Assembly: GCF_900240215.1 (NCBI RefSeq)
Contig: NZ_LT964679.1
Span: forward strand, 880,240 to 933,658
Reading direction: 5' to 3'
DNA from: Raoultibacter timonensis
GTDB lineage: Bacteria; Actinomycetota; Coriobacteriia; Coriobacteriales; Eggerthellaceae
DNA: 53,419 nt
Below the pieces are notes generated by a model. The model worked only from the letters and a program-made list of their open reading frames with translations, was not told the origin of the DNA and did not search any database. Below are positions 26,417 to 34,899 of this stretch, piece by piece. Position 1 is the stretch's first letter. Each line of letters begins with the position of its first letter. The position numbers and the translations under genes were made by a program.

Positions 26417-29400
26417 ATGGACTGGCTGAGAGACAAACGGCGCAGTGCGGCTCGTGCAATCGTATCGGTTGTTGTGGCAACGACGGTCGGCGTCCCGTAC
26501 AGCGCGATGGCGGAAGAACCCGCCCGTTCCCCTGACCCAAATGCGGGAGGTGCGACGGTCGCGTCTGAAAGCGGGTTTGCGGGCGGATCTGCATCGACGG
26601 CAGAGGCCTCTCCTGCGGCGGATACCGGACAAGCTGGGGCCGACGAGGCGATGGCCGGGCCCGATTCCGCAGACGAGCTTTCCGACGGCGGCTCCCAAAA
26701 AGACATCGAATGCGGCACGGGATTCGCTCAAGCGGACCGACTCCCGATTGAAGGCAGCGAGCCGGCAAGCGAATCGGGCGAAGGCTCTGCAGAGGCGAAC
26801 ATGCTGGCAGGCGATGCTGCCGAGGAGTCCTACGAAGCCGACAACCAGGAAGCGCTTCAGAATCTGATCGACGAAATAGCCGACGGAACGAGGCAGAACC
26901 TGCCGATCGAGATCAAAGGCTCTTTCGAGCTTGTCGGCCCCGTCGCCGTTCCTGCGCTCTCGTCCGGCTATCTGGCTATCTTCGCCGATGCACCCGTCGT
27001 GCTAACCGCTTCGCCCGCCGCCCGCCACGTGATAATCGAGCCGCAAAGCGAGGATAGGGCCCTCTATTTCAGGAATATAGTGCTCGACGGCAACGGCAAT
27101 GGCGGCGGGATAGAACTCGAGCAGGGAACTTCGTCGTTTTATCTCAATTCGACTTCCGATGCAACGGTTCCCCCGGGTTTCGAGAGCCCGAGCCTCACGA
27201 TAAAGAACTGCACAGCTATCGACGGAGCCGCACTGCATGCGATCGATACCGCACTGCACGTACACGATACCTCGATTGTGGGTAACGCAGCGGCGGAGCG
27301 CGGAGGTGCCGTATTCCTCGGAACGGAAGCGTGGATGCACCTTGGTTCCTCGAGCGTTTCAGGCAACACTGCAGGCGATGGTGGGGCGGTGTATGCATCG
27401 GGAGCCGGACAGCCGGCGATCGAGGTGTACGATTCCGCTCTTGAGGGAAATACGGCGAATCGAAACGGTGGGGCAGTGTACGCAGAGCGCTATCTGGAAA
27501 TCGTATCCTCGACGTTGCGGGGAAACGTCGCGCACGAAAACGGCGGCGCGATCGCGCTCGTCTCGAAAGGCGCGGATTTCGAGGCTTCGCTTACGCTTGC
27601 CCATGCGAACGTGTTCGGGAACGAAGCGTCGGGATTGAGCGGACAGGGTAACGGCGGCGCGATCTACCTCTACGGAGACAATGCCGACATGCTCATCGAC
27701 GATTCCGATACAAACTCTCGTGCAACCGATATATACAACAACACCGCTAAGGGCTCCGGGGGCGGGGTGTACGTTGAAGGCGCGGGAGAATCGGGTACAG
27801 CCAGCACCACGATGGCTACCGGCTCGGTTCGCGACAACGCCGCCGCAGGGGGGCAAGGCGGCGGTTTGGCCTTCGCGGGACAGTACGTTTCGATCGCTTT
27901 GGGGCCGACGCATAGCTTCGAGCCTCCCGTTCTCGAACCGCGCATCTATGCAAACCATGCGCAGGGAAGCGGAGGCGGCATCCACGTGTCTTCCGCAGAG
28001 GACGTGTCGTTTGAAAGCTACTACGGAATCATCGAGACCAACACGAGCGAATCGGAAGGAGGCGGCATCGCCGTAGGCCAATCGGCTTCTGCGACCCTCG
28101 TGCTTAGCGGTACTGCCGTGAACGGGAATGCCGCCGCCGGCAACGGTGGCGGCATTGCGGTAAACGCCCACTCGAGCTTCATCTACCCCAGCGCCGCACT
28201 CGATGGGTCCGGTTCGTTCGTTGCGAATAGCTCCGTATCGAACAACAGATCGGGAGGCAACGGGGGTGGCGTGTATTCCGAGAACCCCGACAGCGGTGAT
28301 TACCATATGTTGGCGATGCAAATGCAAGGTGCGTTGATAGACGATAACGTTGCCCGAGGCAGCGGGGGCGGCATCTACGGAGCTGCAACCAGCAGCGCCA
28401 CGCTGCATGCAGCGGCTGGAAGCGAGGCTTCGAGCATGAGCATTTCTCGAAACATTGCGGGTGCATCGGGCGGAGGCGTATACCTGGCATCTGTGCAATC
28501 GTCTTCGTTTTACGGAAACGGTGCAGCTCTTGAGGGCAATACAGCAGGAAGCGAGGTTGCTAGAGGCGATGGCGGGGGCGTGTACCTCGCTTCGAACGAG
28601 GGGTACGCAACGTACGGATTCAGCGAATCGAGCACTCAGCAGAAAAACGCGGTTTCGGATAATCATGCCTACGGAAACGGAGGCGGCGTGTACGCCGTTT
28701 CAGGCCAGCAATCATACGGCCAGGTCGAAGGTGTGGATATTGATGGAAACGTAGCCGAGGAGAGCGGCGGCGGCATCTACGCGAAGGCGTCGTACGCCTC
28801 TTTGTCGATGCATGGAGGCTGGGATCCCAAAACCGGGGATCCCAGCCGGAGAAGCCTTTCCGAAAACCGCGCCCGCAATGGATTCGGGGGAGGAATCTAT
28901 CTTGAGGGATCCCAGATCGAAAACCGTTTCGAGCGCATCGATGCCCGCGCCAACGTCTCGCATGAAGACGGCGGAGCGCTGTATGCGTCAGGAAGTGCGG
29001 CGGGAGGCGATTCGAGCACTTCGCTTGACACGAGCGTGGCAGAATCGTCGTTTGAGAAGAACGAGGCCGGAGGATCCGGGGGAGCGGTGTACGCCGCGAG
29101 AAGCGGGGAAGCCGAAGGCGCATGGTCGTCGTTTGCCGCGACGAGTGTGCGGTTCAGCGAAAATGCCGCCCGAGCCGGTTCGGGCGGTGCGGTGTATCTC
29201 GGGAAGAACGTAAACAACCTCTCGCTGCACGCCGCCGGTTCGGGATCGGGACCCATGGAGTTTGCCGACAATGCAGCCGCGCTCGACGGAGGGGCTCTGT
29301 GTCTTGAGGGCGGATGGCAGACAGGGCTTGTGCAGCAGGTGGTCATGAGCGGCAATACAGCGGGAAGAAACGGCGGAGCATTCGCGTTCGGCGCCATGGA

Positions 29401-30232
29401 TGACGATCAGAACGCTACCGAGATGTTTGTCTCGTCATCGAGCATTACGGACAACGCGGCAGGGGATTCGGGCGGCGGTGTTTGGACGCCGTACGAAAAC
29501 CTTGGGCACTTAACCGTCGATACCGAAGGGCAAATCGAGGATACCACGGTGTTCTCCGGCAATACCGCTTCGCGAGAACTGGAATCGGTGCTGCTCGGCA
29601 ACCCTGGTGATATTGCCTTGCATGACGAGAGGATTCATACGCGAAGCTTCTCCGAACGTCCCGAGAGCTACGACGCGTCAGGCCTCCCGTTCCGCGCAGC
29701 CGATGCTGTCTTCGAATACGGGTACAACAACTACGACATCAGCTATCGGAGAGCCGCGATGGTGCTCTACGACGGAAATGGGGCGACGGGCGGTGCGGTG
29801 CCGGTCGATAATCGAAAGTACCTGCCTGGCGATGTCGCCGCAGTGAAAGCGGAGCATACGCTCGTGCGAGAAGGGTACACGTTCGGAGGTTGGTCTTTCA
29901 AGGCGGACGGCGGCGAGCCGGTGCCGGTGTCTATCGACATGGGGGATACCGATGTGACACTGTATGCTATATGGGTGAAAAACCCCGATCCGGTCGATCC
30001 CGTTGACCCGACGGAGCCAACCGATCCCGGCGAGCCGACCGATCCCGGGACCCCTGGGCAGCTCGTCGGCTCCAACCAGCCGAGCGGCTCTGCGAGTTTG
30101 AAAGACTCCGCAGCTGGGCTGGCGAAGACGGGTGATGCGCTCGCCGCTGTCGGTATCGCGGTTGCGACACTCGGCAGCCTAGCGGCTGCGATAGCCGCAT
30201 GGAGCAGGAGCAGGCGGCGCATGCCCGAATGA
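26417..30232 (+). CDS. Large beta-helix surface protein with sortase-like C-terminus
   Basis: A 1271-residue secreted protein. It has a signal peptide (basic start, hydrophobic RAIVSVVVATTVGVPYSAMAEEP), an acidic Ala/Gly/Ser stretch to about residue 140, then a long array with about 23 turns carrying GG(A/G)(V/I)Y-like motifs preceded by NxA..G, the pattern of right-handed beta-helix adhesins and autotransporter-like Pmp repeats. A Listeria-Bacteroides (InlB-type) repeat (VLYDGNGATGG...GYTFGGWS...VTLYAIW), a Pro/Asp/Thr-rich wall spacer, LAKTGD, one membrane helix and a basic SRSRRRMPE tail follow. LAKTG is a variant LPxTG sorting signal, so cell-wall anchoring is likely. The ATG at 26417 follows AAAGGAG. 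The binding target is unknown. Confidence 0.85.
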   Translation: MDWLRDKRRSAARAIVSVVVATTVGVPYSAMAEEPARSPDPNAGGATVASESGFAGGSASTAEASPAADTGQAGADEAMAGPDSADELSDGGSQKDIECGTGFAQADRLPIEGSEPASESGEGSAEANMLAGDAAEESYEADNQEALQNLIDEIADGTRQNLPIEIKGSFELVGPVAVPALSSGYLAIFADAPVVLTASPAARHVIIEPQSEDRALYFRNIVLDGNGNGGGIELEQGTSSFYLNSTSDATVPPGFESPSLTIKNCTAIDGAALHAIDTALHVHDTSIVGNAAAERGGAVFLGTEAWMHLGSSSVSGNTAGDGGAVYASGAGQPAIEVYDSALEGNTANRNGGAVYAERYLEIVSSTLRGNVAHENGGAIALVSKGADFEASLTLAHANVFGNEASGLSGQGNGGAIYLYGDNADMLIDDSDTNSRATDIYNNTAKGSGGGVYVEGAGESGTASTTMATGSVRDNAAAGGQGGGLAFAGQYVSIALGPTHSFEPPVLEPRIYANHAQGSGGGIHVSSAEDVSFESYYGIIETNTSESEGGGIAVGQSASATLVLSGTAVNGNAAAGNGGGIAVNAHSSFIYPSAALDGSGSFVANSSVSNNRSGGNGGGVYSENPDSGDYHMLAMQMQGALIDDNVARGSGGGIYGAATSSATLHAAAGSEASSMSISRNIAGASGGGVYLASVQSSSFYGNGAALEGNTAGSEVARGDGGGVYLASNEGYATYGFSESSTQQKNAVSDNHAYGNGGGVYAVSGQQSYGQVEGVDIDGNVAEESGGGIYAKASYASLSMHGGWDPKTGDPSRRSLSENRARNGFGGGIYLEGSQIENRFERIDARANVSHEDGGALYASGSAAGGDSSTSLDTSVAESSFEKNEAGGSGGAVYAARSGEAEGAWSSFAATSVRFSENAARAGSGGAVYLGKNVNNLSLHAAGSGSGPMEFADNAAALDGGALCLEGGWQTGLVQQVVMSGNTAGRNGGAFAFGAMDDDQNATEMFVSSSSITDNAAGDSGGGVWTPYENLGHLTVDTEGQIEDTTVFSGNTASRELESVLLGNPGDIALHDERIHTRSFSERPESYDASGLPFRAADAVFEYGYNNYDISYRRAAMVLYDGNGATGGAVPVDNRKYLPGDVAAVKAEHTLVREGYTFGGWSFKADGGEPVPVSIDMGDTDVTLYAIWVKNPDPVDPVDPTEPTDPGEPTDPGTPGQLVGSNQPSGSASLKDSAAGLAKTGDALAAVGIAVATLGSLAAAIAAWSRSRRRMPE

Positions 30233-30270
30233 CGTGACTCCGCGAAGGGAAGCGTAACGAAATGCAAACG

Positions 30271-30306
30271 CGGGTGTTGCCTGCCGTGCGGCACCCGTGC
30301 TAGTAT
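30271..30306 (+). promoter_or_regulatory. Hairpin and probable hflX promoter
   Basis: CGGGTG (30271-30276) pairs with CACCCG (30292-30297). Overlapping it, TTGCCT (30277-30282) and TAGTAT (30301-30306) are 18 bases apart, a plausible promoter about 115 bases before hflX. The hairpin may close the surface protein transcript. Confidence 0.45.
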
Positions 30307-30421
30307 CTGAGACCGATGTTCGTTCGGGAAAGGACGGGGTACGTACATGGCCACGATAAGGTTGCGGTAAGCGCTCTCATTCATATACACGCCATCTGAA
30401 CCTTACGAAAGGCCATAGACC

Positions 30422-31732
30422 ATGACCCAATCCAAGCATTTCACTATAGAAGAGGTACGCGAGCGCGCCGTGCTCGTGGGGGTCGATCGCGGCGATACGA
30501 CGTGGCCCGTTTCCGAAAGCCTTGCAGAACTCGAGAGGCTCGCCAACACCGCCGGCGCCGACGTGGTTGCGGTAACGTCGCAAAAGCTCGATGCACCGAA
30601 TCCGCGTACGTTCGTCGGCTCGGGAAAGGCCGAGGAAGTTGCCGACCTCTGCCGCGCCCATAGCGCCGATATCGTGATATTCGATGACGAGCTTACCCCA
30701 TCGCAGCAAACGAACCTTGAGAGGGTCGTTCCGAAGGAGGTCAAGGTAATCGATCGAACGGCGCTGATCCTCGATATATTCGCGCTGCATGCGACGAGCA
30801 AAGAGGGGCGTTTGCAGGTGAGGCTTGCTCAGAACCAATACCTTCTTCCGCGTCTTCGGGGCATGTGGGCCCACCTTGCCTCGAACCGCATGGGCGGCGG
30901 CGTCGGATCGAGGTTCGGCGAGGGCGAAAGCCAGCTCGAGGTCGACCGCAGGATGGTGCGCAAACGCATAACCTCGATCAAACGCGAGCTGAAGCAGCTG
31001 AACGAAGTGCGCGCGCTTCAGCGCGAGGGGCGGTACAAAAGCGGCATGTTCAAGGTATCCCTTGCGGGCTACACCAACGCCGGCAAATCGAGCCTCCTCA
31101 ATGCGCTCACCGATGCGGGCGTGCTCAGCTACGATAAGCTGTTTGCCACGCTCGATTCGACGACGAGGAAATTCGTGCTTCCCGAGGGGCGCGAGATAAC
31201 CCTTACCGATACCGTCGGATTCATTCAGAAGCTTCCGCATACGCTGGTCGAGGCATTCAAATCGACGCTCGACGAGATCGTAGGCGCTGATTTGATCCTT
31301 CATGTCATCGACGCTTCTTCAGACGAACGGGAGGCGCAGATTCAGTCGGTCGAAGAGGTGCTCGGGCAGATCGGAGCGCACGACATCAAGCGCGTCGAGG
31401 TGTTCAACAAGATCGATCTTCTCGGCGAGGTCGAAAAGGAGGCGCTGTCGAACAGGCATCCCGATGCGATACTCGTCTCGGCGCTCAGTGGAGCCGGCAT
31501 AGACGCTCTGGTGAAGAGAATTGCAGCGGTGGCCTCAGCTCACGACGAGCTTATCAGCGTGCTGGTTCCCTACAGCAGAGGCGATCTTGTCTCGATCGCC
31601 CACGAACGTGCCTTGATCGTTCTCGAGGAACACGGCGAGGACGGTACGCGCATCGATATGCAGATAGGCCCCGCATACGCTTCGATGTTCGAGGCGTTCC
31701 GCGTCGAGGTGCAATCGCCCGTCGACGCGTAG
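30422..31732 (+). CDS. hflX: GTPase HflX
   Basis: A 436-residue ribosome-associated GTPase that splits stalled or dormant 70S ribosomes. The N-terminal HflX domain contains GSGKAEE, IVFDDELTPSQQTNLE and the Gly-rich RMGGGVGSRFGEGESQLE segment. The G domain has G1 GYTNAGKSSLLNAL (near residue 217), DTVGFIQKLP (G3) and NKIDLL (G4). The start follows CGAAAGG. An ABC-F ATPase is encoded shortly downstream, another ribosome-rescue or resistance factor. Confidence 0.95.
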   Translation: MTQSKHFTIEEVRERAVLVGVDRGDTTWPVSESLAELERLANTAGADVVAVTSQKLDAPNPRTFVGSGKAEEVADLCRAHSADIVIFDDELTPSQQTNLERVVPKEVKVIDRTALILDIFALHATSKEGRLQVRLAQNQYLLPRLRGMWAHLASNRMGGGVGSRFGEGESQLEVDRRMVRKRITSIKRELKQLNEVRALQREGRYKSGMFKVSLAGYTNAGKSSLLNALTDAGVLSYDKLFATLDSTTRKFVLPEGREITLTDTVGFIQKLPHTLVEAFKSTLDEIVGADLILHVIDASSDEREAQIQSVEEVLGQIGAHDIKRVEVFNKIDLLGEVEKEALSNRHPDAILVSALSGAGIDALVKRIAAVASAHDELISVLVPYSRGDLVSIAHERALIVLEEHGEDGTRIDMQIGPAYASMFEAFRVEVQSPVDA

Positions 31733-31754
31733 CCTCGTAGCTTCCGGAAAAGAA

Positions 31755-31787
31755 TCGGCCCCGATCGACGATTGCGATCGGGGCCGA
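31755..31787. terminator. Bidirectional hairpin between hflX and lexA
   Basis: A perfect 13-bp stem, TCGGCCCCGATCG with its complement at 31775-31787, with a seven-base loop. It lies in the 78-base gap between the convergent hflX and lexA genes and has no T-tract. Confidence 0.7.
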
Positions 31788-31810
31788 CTGCCGTTGCGCG
31801 GAAAGCGTAT

Positions 31811-32455
31811 TTAAAGGCGCCTGAATACGGCGACGACTTTACCGGCTATGGAGCAATCGGTTGTGATGATGGGATCCATCGACGAGTTTTCCGGTTGCAG
31901 GCGTATGTGATTCGATTCTTTGTAGAAGCGCTTGACCGTAGCGCCGTCGTCCATGATGGCTACTACGATATCGCCGTTATCGGCGGTGGGTTGCTCTTTC
32001 ACTACCACGTAATCGCCGCTGTTGATGCCGGCCTCGATCATGGAATCGCCGCGGACGGAAAGCAGGAACGCTGCGGCATCGCCGACGATTTCGGTTGGGA
32101 GGGTGATGGTGTCGGTGATGTTCTCCTCTGCGAGGATGGGAGAACCGGCTGCGACATCGCCGACCAGAGGAAGGTTGACCAGGTTGCCGAAGGTGGGCTG
32201 CATAAGTTCGTCGATGCCCGATCCCGAGTGGTCTTCAAGCTGGTAGGTGAGGGCGATCGAGCGGGACTTGAGCGGATCTCGCTTGATGAGCCCTTTGTCT
32301 TCGAGCGCTTTGAGATGGACGTGAACCGTTGAAGGGGAGGAGAGGCCAAGGCTCTGACACACTTCACGCACGGTGGGGCCGTATCCCTTCTCGCGAATGC
32401 AGTCCTCGATGCAGTCGAGTACTGCCTGCTGGCGTTTCGTGACTTTTTCTGCCAT
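31811..32455 (-). CDS. lexA: SOS repressor LexA
   Basis: A 214-residue LexA. The winged-helix domain (TKRQQAVLDCIEDCIREKGYGPTVREVCQSLGLSSPSTVHVHLKAL) is followed by the Ala-Gly cleavage site (DVAAGSP), the catalytic Ser in VRGDSMIEAG and Lys in DGATVKRF. RecA-bound DNA triggers self-cleavage and opens the SOS regulon. The start is the ATG at 32455 after GAAAGGAAG; the frame continues upstream without a site. Three LexA boxes cover the divergent promoter region, so it should repress itself. Confidence 0.97.
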   Translation of the reverse strand: MAEKVTKRQQAVLDCIEDCIREKGYGPTVREVCQSLGLSSPSTVHVHLKALEDKGLIKRDPLKSRSIALTYQLEDHSGSGIDELMQPTFGNLVNLPLVGDVAAGSPILAEENITDTITLPTEIVGDAAAFLLSVRGDSMIEAGINSGDYVVVKEQPTADNGDIVVAIMDDGATVKRFYKESNHIRLQPENSSMDPIITTDCSIAGKVVAVFRRL

Positions 32456-32475
32456 GTGGCTTCCTTTCAAAATTT

Positions 32476-32546
32476 CGAACAAATGTTTGAAAAATATCTT
32501 GACATGAACTTTTGTTCGCCATATAGTATACACGAACAAAGGTTCT
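32476..32546. promoter_or_regulatory. Divergent lexA / SOS-gene promoter region with three LexA boxes
   Basis: Boxes at 32476-32489 (CGAACAAATGTTTG), 32505-32518 (TGAACTTTTGTTCG) and 32533-32546 (CGAACAAAGGTTCT) fit CGAAC-N4-GTTCG with one or two changes. On the + strand TTGACA (32499-32504) and TATAGT (32522-32527) are 17 bases apart with the middle box inside the spacer; this promoter points to the gene at 32571. On the - strand TTGCCT and TATACT 16 bases apart around the right-hand box can serve lexA. Confidence 0.85.
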
Positions 32547-32570
32547 AGGCAAGAGCAAGGAGGCACATTT

Positions 32571-32870
32571 ATGAAGAATTTCGAAGCGCGCTATACCGTG
32601 GTCGGAACATCCGCCCTCAAGGTCGATGCCTCCCAAAACCAAGCCCATGCTGCTATCATCGAATTCCCTGCATCCGGCAAAACCGGAAGGCCGCGCCATG
32701 CGGCGAGCCGGCATCTGCACGGAAGAGTCTCCGATCTTGAACTTGTCAGCGAGCTCCGAACGGGAACCGCCCGCGGCAAGGCATTCGGGCGCATTGCTCC
32801 CTGGCAGTCCGTTTCCGCTGGCGTTGTGCTCGCTGCAGCTGCTTTTGCCACCATCTTCCTTGGGATATAA
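32571..32870 (+). CDS. SOS-controlled small protein with C-terminal membrane helix
   Basis: A 99-residue protein of unknown family, with a strong AAGGAGG before its ATG. About 78 hydrophilic, basic residues are followed by one C-terminal membrane helix (VSAGVVLAAAAFATIFLGI), a tail-anchored layout. There is no signal peptide and no LysM domain. It is transcribed away from lexA by a near-consensus promoter with a LexA box in its spacer. In Bacillus, Listeria and Corynebacterium the gene in this position (yneA, divS) encodes an SOS-induced cell-division inhibitor; an analogous role is inference from position and control, not from sequence similarity. Confidence 0.75.
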   Translation: MKNFEARYTVVGTSALKVDASQNQAHAAIIEFPASGKTGRPRHAASRHLHGRVSDLELVSELRTGTARGKAFGRIAPWQSVSAGVVLAAAAFATIFLGI

Positions 32871-32924
32871 CGGTTAACCATCCTATCTTCCGCAGAAGCT
32901 GCGTTCTGTGAGAAGAGCTGCGTA

Positions 32925-32946
32925 GCGCCCCGGTTCGCCGGGGCGC
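32925..32946 (+). terminator. Hairpin after the SOS-controlled gene
   Basis: GCGCCCCGG (32925-32933) pairs with CCGGGGCGC (32938-32946) around a TTCG tetraloop, followed by ATTTCGTTT. A stable structure about 55 bases after the stop, probably a terminator with a poor T-tract. Confidence 0.65.
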
Positions 32947-33133
32947 ATTTCGTTTCGAGGGGAGCTTGCTTCTCCGTGCTGATGGCGGGCGGCACGTATC
33001 GGGCGAGCGTTGCTATTCGAAGGCCGCCCGCGCGCCGCCGAGCGGAAAGCGTGCTTTTCGATTTTTGTATGATGTGTTACACTTCGAATGATCATACGCC
33101 ATGGGCGTTGTACCCGTCATCAAGGAGAAGGAC

Positions 33134-33145
33134 ATGCGCAAATAA
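33134..33145 (+). CDS. Putative three-codon leader ORF (Met-Arg-Lys)
   Basis: ATG CGC AAA TAA is preceded by AAGGAGAAGG at ideal spacing, about 135 bases before the ABC-F start. Its end overlaps the left arm of an 11-bp inverted repeat. Very short leaders of this kind control several ABC-F and erm resistance genes through ribosome stalling. That it is translated is inference. Confidence 0.4.
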   Translation: MRK

Positions 33146-33212
33146 CGATTGCCTTCGGGCATCCCCTAAGCAGACAGTATTCTTTTGTCGCAACCGGGTG
33201 CGCAATCGTTAT
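33142..33212 (+). promoter_or_regulatory. Possible attenuator in the ABC-F leader
   Basis: ATAACGATTGC (33142-33152) and GCAATCGTTAT (33202-33212) are perfectly complementary. Between them lies a small GCC-TTCG-GGC hairpin (33151-33160). The left arm includes the stop codon of the three-codon leader ORF, so a ribosome stalled there would free the right arm. Confidence 0.4.
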
Positions 33213-33281
33213 CGTATCAGCCATGTCCCAGATTTCCATTGCATTTCATTCGCGTTGCGCCTTCGTTCAATGGAGGTCGCC

Positions 33282-34802
33282 ATGTTCATTACCTTGCACA
33301 ATGTGTCATATACCTACGATGATTCCCCTGTACCTGCGCTCGAAGGGCTTTCGGCGACGTTTGCCGAGGGGTGGACCGGTATCGTGGGAAACAACGGAGC
33401 CGGCAAAAGCACGCTCCTAAAACTCCTTTGCGGACATCTTCAGCCCGATGGAGGTACGATCAGACCTGCGGCTTCAGGGGTGTATTGCGCTCAAGAGACC
33501 GCCTTGGAGCCCGAAAACCTCTACGATTTCGCATCCGACTACTCAGCCGAGGCAGTTCGCCTCCGCGCTTCGCTCGAACTCGAAGACGATTGGCTGTGGC
33601 GTTACGGCACCCTTTCGCATGGCGAGCGCAAACGCATACAGGTTGCCTGTGCGCTTTCCCTTAATCCGGCGGTTGTGTCGCTCGACGAGCCGACGAACCA
33701 TCTCGATAGCCAGACGCGGGAAGTCCTGCTCGGTGCGTTGAAGGCACATCGTGGCGTCGGTTTGCTCGTTTCGCACGACAGGCGTTTCCTCGACGAATTG
33801 GTTTCGCAGTGCCTGTTTATTGACGCTGGACGGGCGACGATGATCCCAGGCTCTTACACCGAAGCCAAAGCCCAGCTCGACCTGCGAGAGCAAAGCGCTC
33901 GAACCGAGCGAAAGCAGGTGCGCGACCAGCTTTCCCGAACCCGAAGCGAGATGAATCGGCGAAAAGCGGTGGCAAGCCAAAGCGCTGCCCGCCGATCGGG
34001 TCGTAACCTCGATAAACACGATAGCGACGGCCGCGAAAAGCTTCGCCTGGCCGTATATTCGGGGCAAGACGGAAAAACCGGTCTGTTGGCCGCCCAAATG
34101 GATAAGAAGATCGAGAGAACCCGAGAGCGCCTCGATGGAATCCGGACCAAAAAGATCTACGAGAAGCCGCTCGATATTCATTCGGAACCCTCGAAAAGGC
34201 GCTACGTGGCCCATATCGAACGAGGATCGATCAATATGGGAGATGCGAGGGTGCTTCATTATCCCGAGGTATTCGTCGGCCCGACCGATCGCATTGCGCT
34301 CCGCGGACGCAACGGAGCAGGGAAATCCACATTCCTCTCCGTGCTCCTTGCTTCGATCCCCGATCTTGACGACCACCTCGTCTATATTCCCCAAGAGGTT
34401 GATTCCGCGGATGGAAGGAAGGTTTTGGAGAAACTGAAGAGCATGCAGTCGTCGCAAACCGGGGAGGTGCTCTCGATCGTTGCGCGACTCAACTCCCCGC
34501 CCGAGAGGATACTATCCGGAGACGAACTGAGCCCCGGCGAGCTCAGGAAGGTGATGCTGGCCATGGGGCTGCTCGAGCGTCCGCATCTCATCGTTATGGA
34601 CGAGCCGACCAATCATCTTGATCTCCCCTCTATCGAAGCGCTGCAAGATGTTCTTGCGCAATGCCCCTGCGCCCTCATCCTCGTATCCCATGACGAGCGG
34701 TTCCTCTCCGCCCTGAGCGAGATATCATGGAACTTCAGAGAACCGGATTGCGGGGAAGAGGGGAGGGTCGCAAGGGGAGATACCGTTCTCGTTGTTTCGT
34801 GA
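33282..34802 (+). CDS. ABC-F family ATPase (ribosome-protection type)
   Basis: A 506-residue protein with two ABC domains and no membrane segment. Domain 1 has GNNGAGKST, LSHGERKR and SLDEPTNHLD; domain 2 has GRNGAGKST, LSPGELRKVM and VMDEPTNHLD. The two are joined by a long charged linker (about residues 190-290), the part that reaches the ribosomal exit site in ABC-F proteins. Size and the degenerate domain-2 spacing resemble the Lsa/Vga/Msr-like resistance branch rather than EttA or Uup, but the branch cannot be fixed by eye. The ATG at 33282 follows TGGAGG; the 306-base frame extension upstream includes the leader ORF region in another frame. Confidence 0.88.
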   Translation: MFITLHNVSYTYDDSPVPALEGLSATFAEGWTGIVGNNGAGKSTLLKLLCGHLQPDGGTIRPAASGVYCAQETALEPENLYDFASDYSAEAVRLRASLELEDDWLWRYGTLSHGERKRIQVACALSLNPAVVSLDEPTNHLDSQTREVLLGALKAHRGVGLLVSHDRRFLDELVSQCLFIDAGRATMIPGSYTEAKAQLDLREQSARTERKQVRDQLSRTRSEMNRRKAVASQSAARRSGRNLDKHDSDGREKLRLAVYSGQDGKTGLLAAQMDKKIERTRERLDGIRTKKIYEKPLDIHSEPSKRRYVAHIERGSINMGDARVLHYPEVFVGPTDRIALRGRNGAGKSTFLSVLLASIPDLDDHLVYIPQEVDSADGRKVLEKLKSMQSSQTGEVLSIVARLNSPPERILSGDELSPGELRKVMLAMGLLERPHLIVMDEPTNHLDLPSIEALQDVLAQCPCALILVSHDERFLSALSEISWNFREPDCGEEGRVARGDTVLVVS

Positions 34803-34849
34803 TGGAAAACGTTTTGAGAATTTGCCGCAAGTGTGGAATGCTCGTTGTT

Positions 34850-34865
34850 CCACAATATGTAGTAT
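34850..34865 (+). promoter_or_regulatory. Possible NrdR box upstream of nrdR
   Basis: CCACAATATGTAGTAT resembles the NrdR box ACACAATATATAGTGT at 13 of 16 positions. It overlaps the likely promoter (TTGTTC at 34845-34850 and TAAAGT at 34868-34873, 17 apart). NrdR boxes normally occur in pairs and I see only one. Confidence 0.35.
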
Positions 34866-34899
34866 GGTAAAGTGATCGAAATACCAACAAAGGAGTAAG

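Noticed and set aside
27301..29500. CRISPR-like or tandem DNA repeats within the adhesin gene
   Set aside because: The repetition is at protein level (GGxVY turns) with varied codons and spacing, not a DNA array.
31772..32332. 186-codon + strand frame across lexA
   Set aside because: Antisense shadow of lexA, no ribosome site, no family resemblance.
32976..33281. N-terminal extension of the ABC-F frame by 102 codons
   Set aside because: No ribosome site, non-family sequence rich in Arg and Cys; the ATG at 33282 has a good site and begins the ABC domain.
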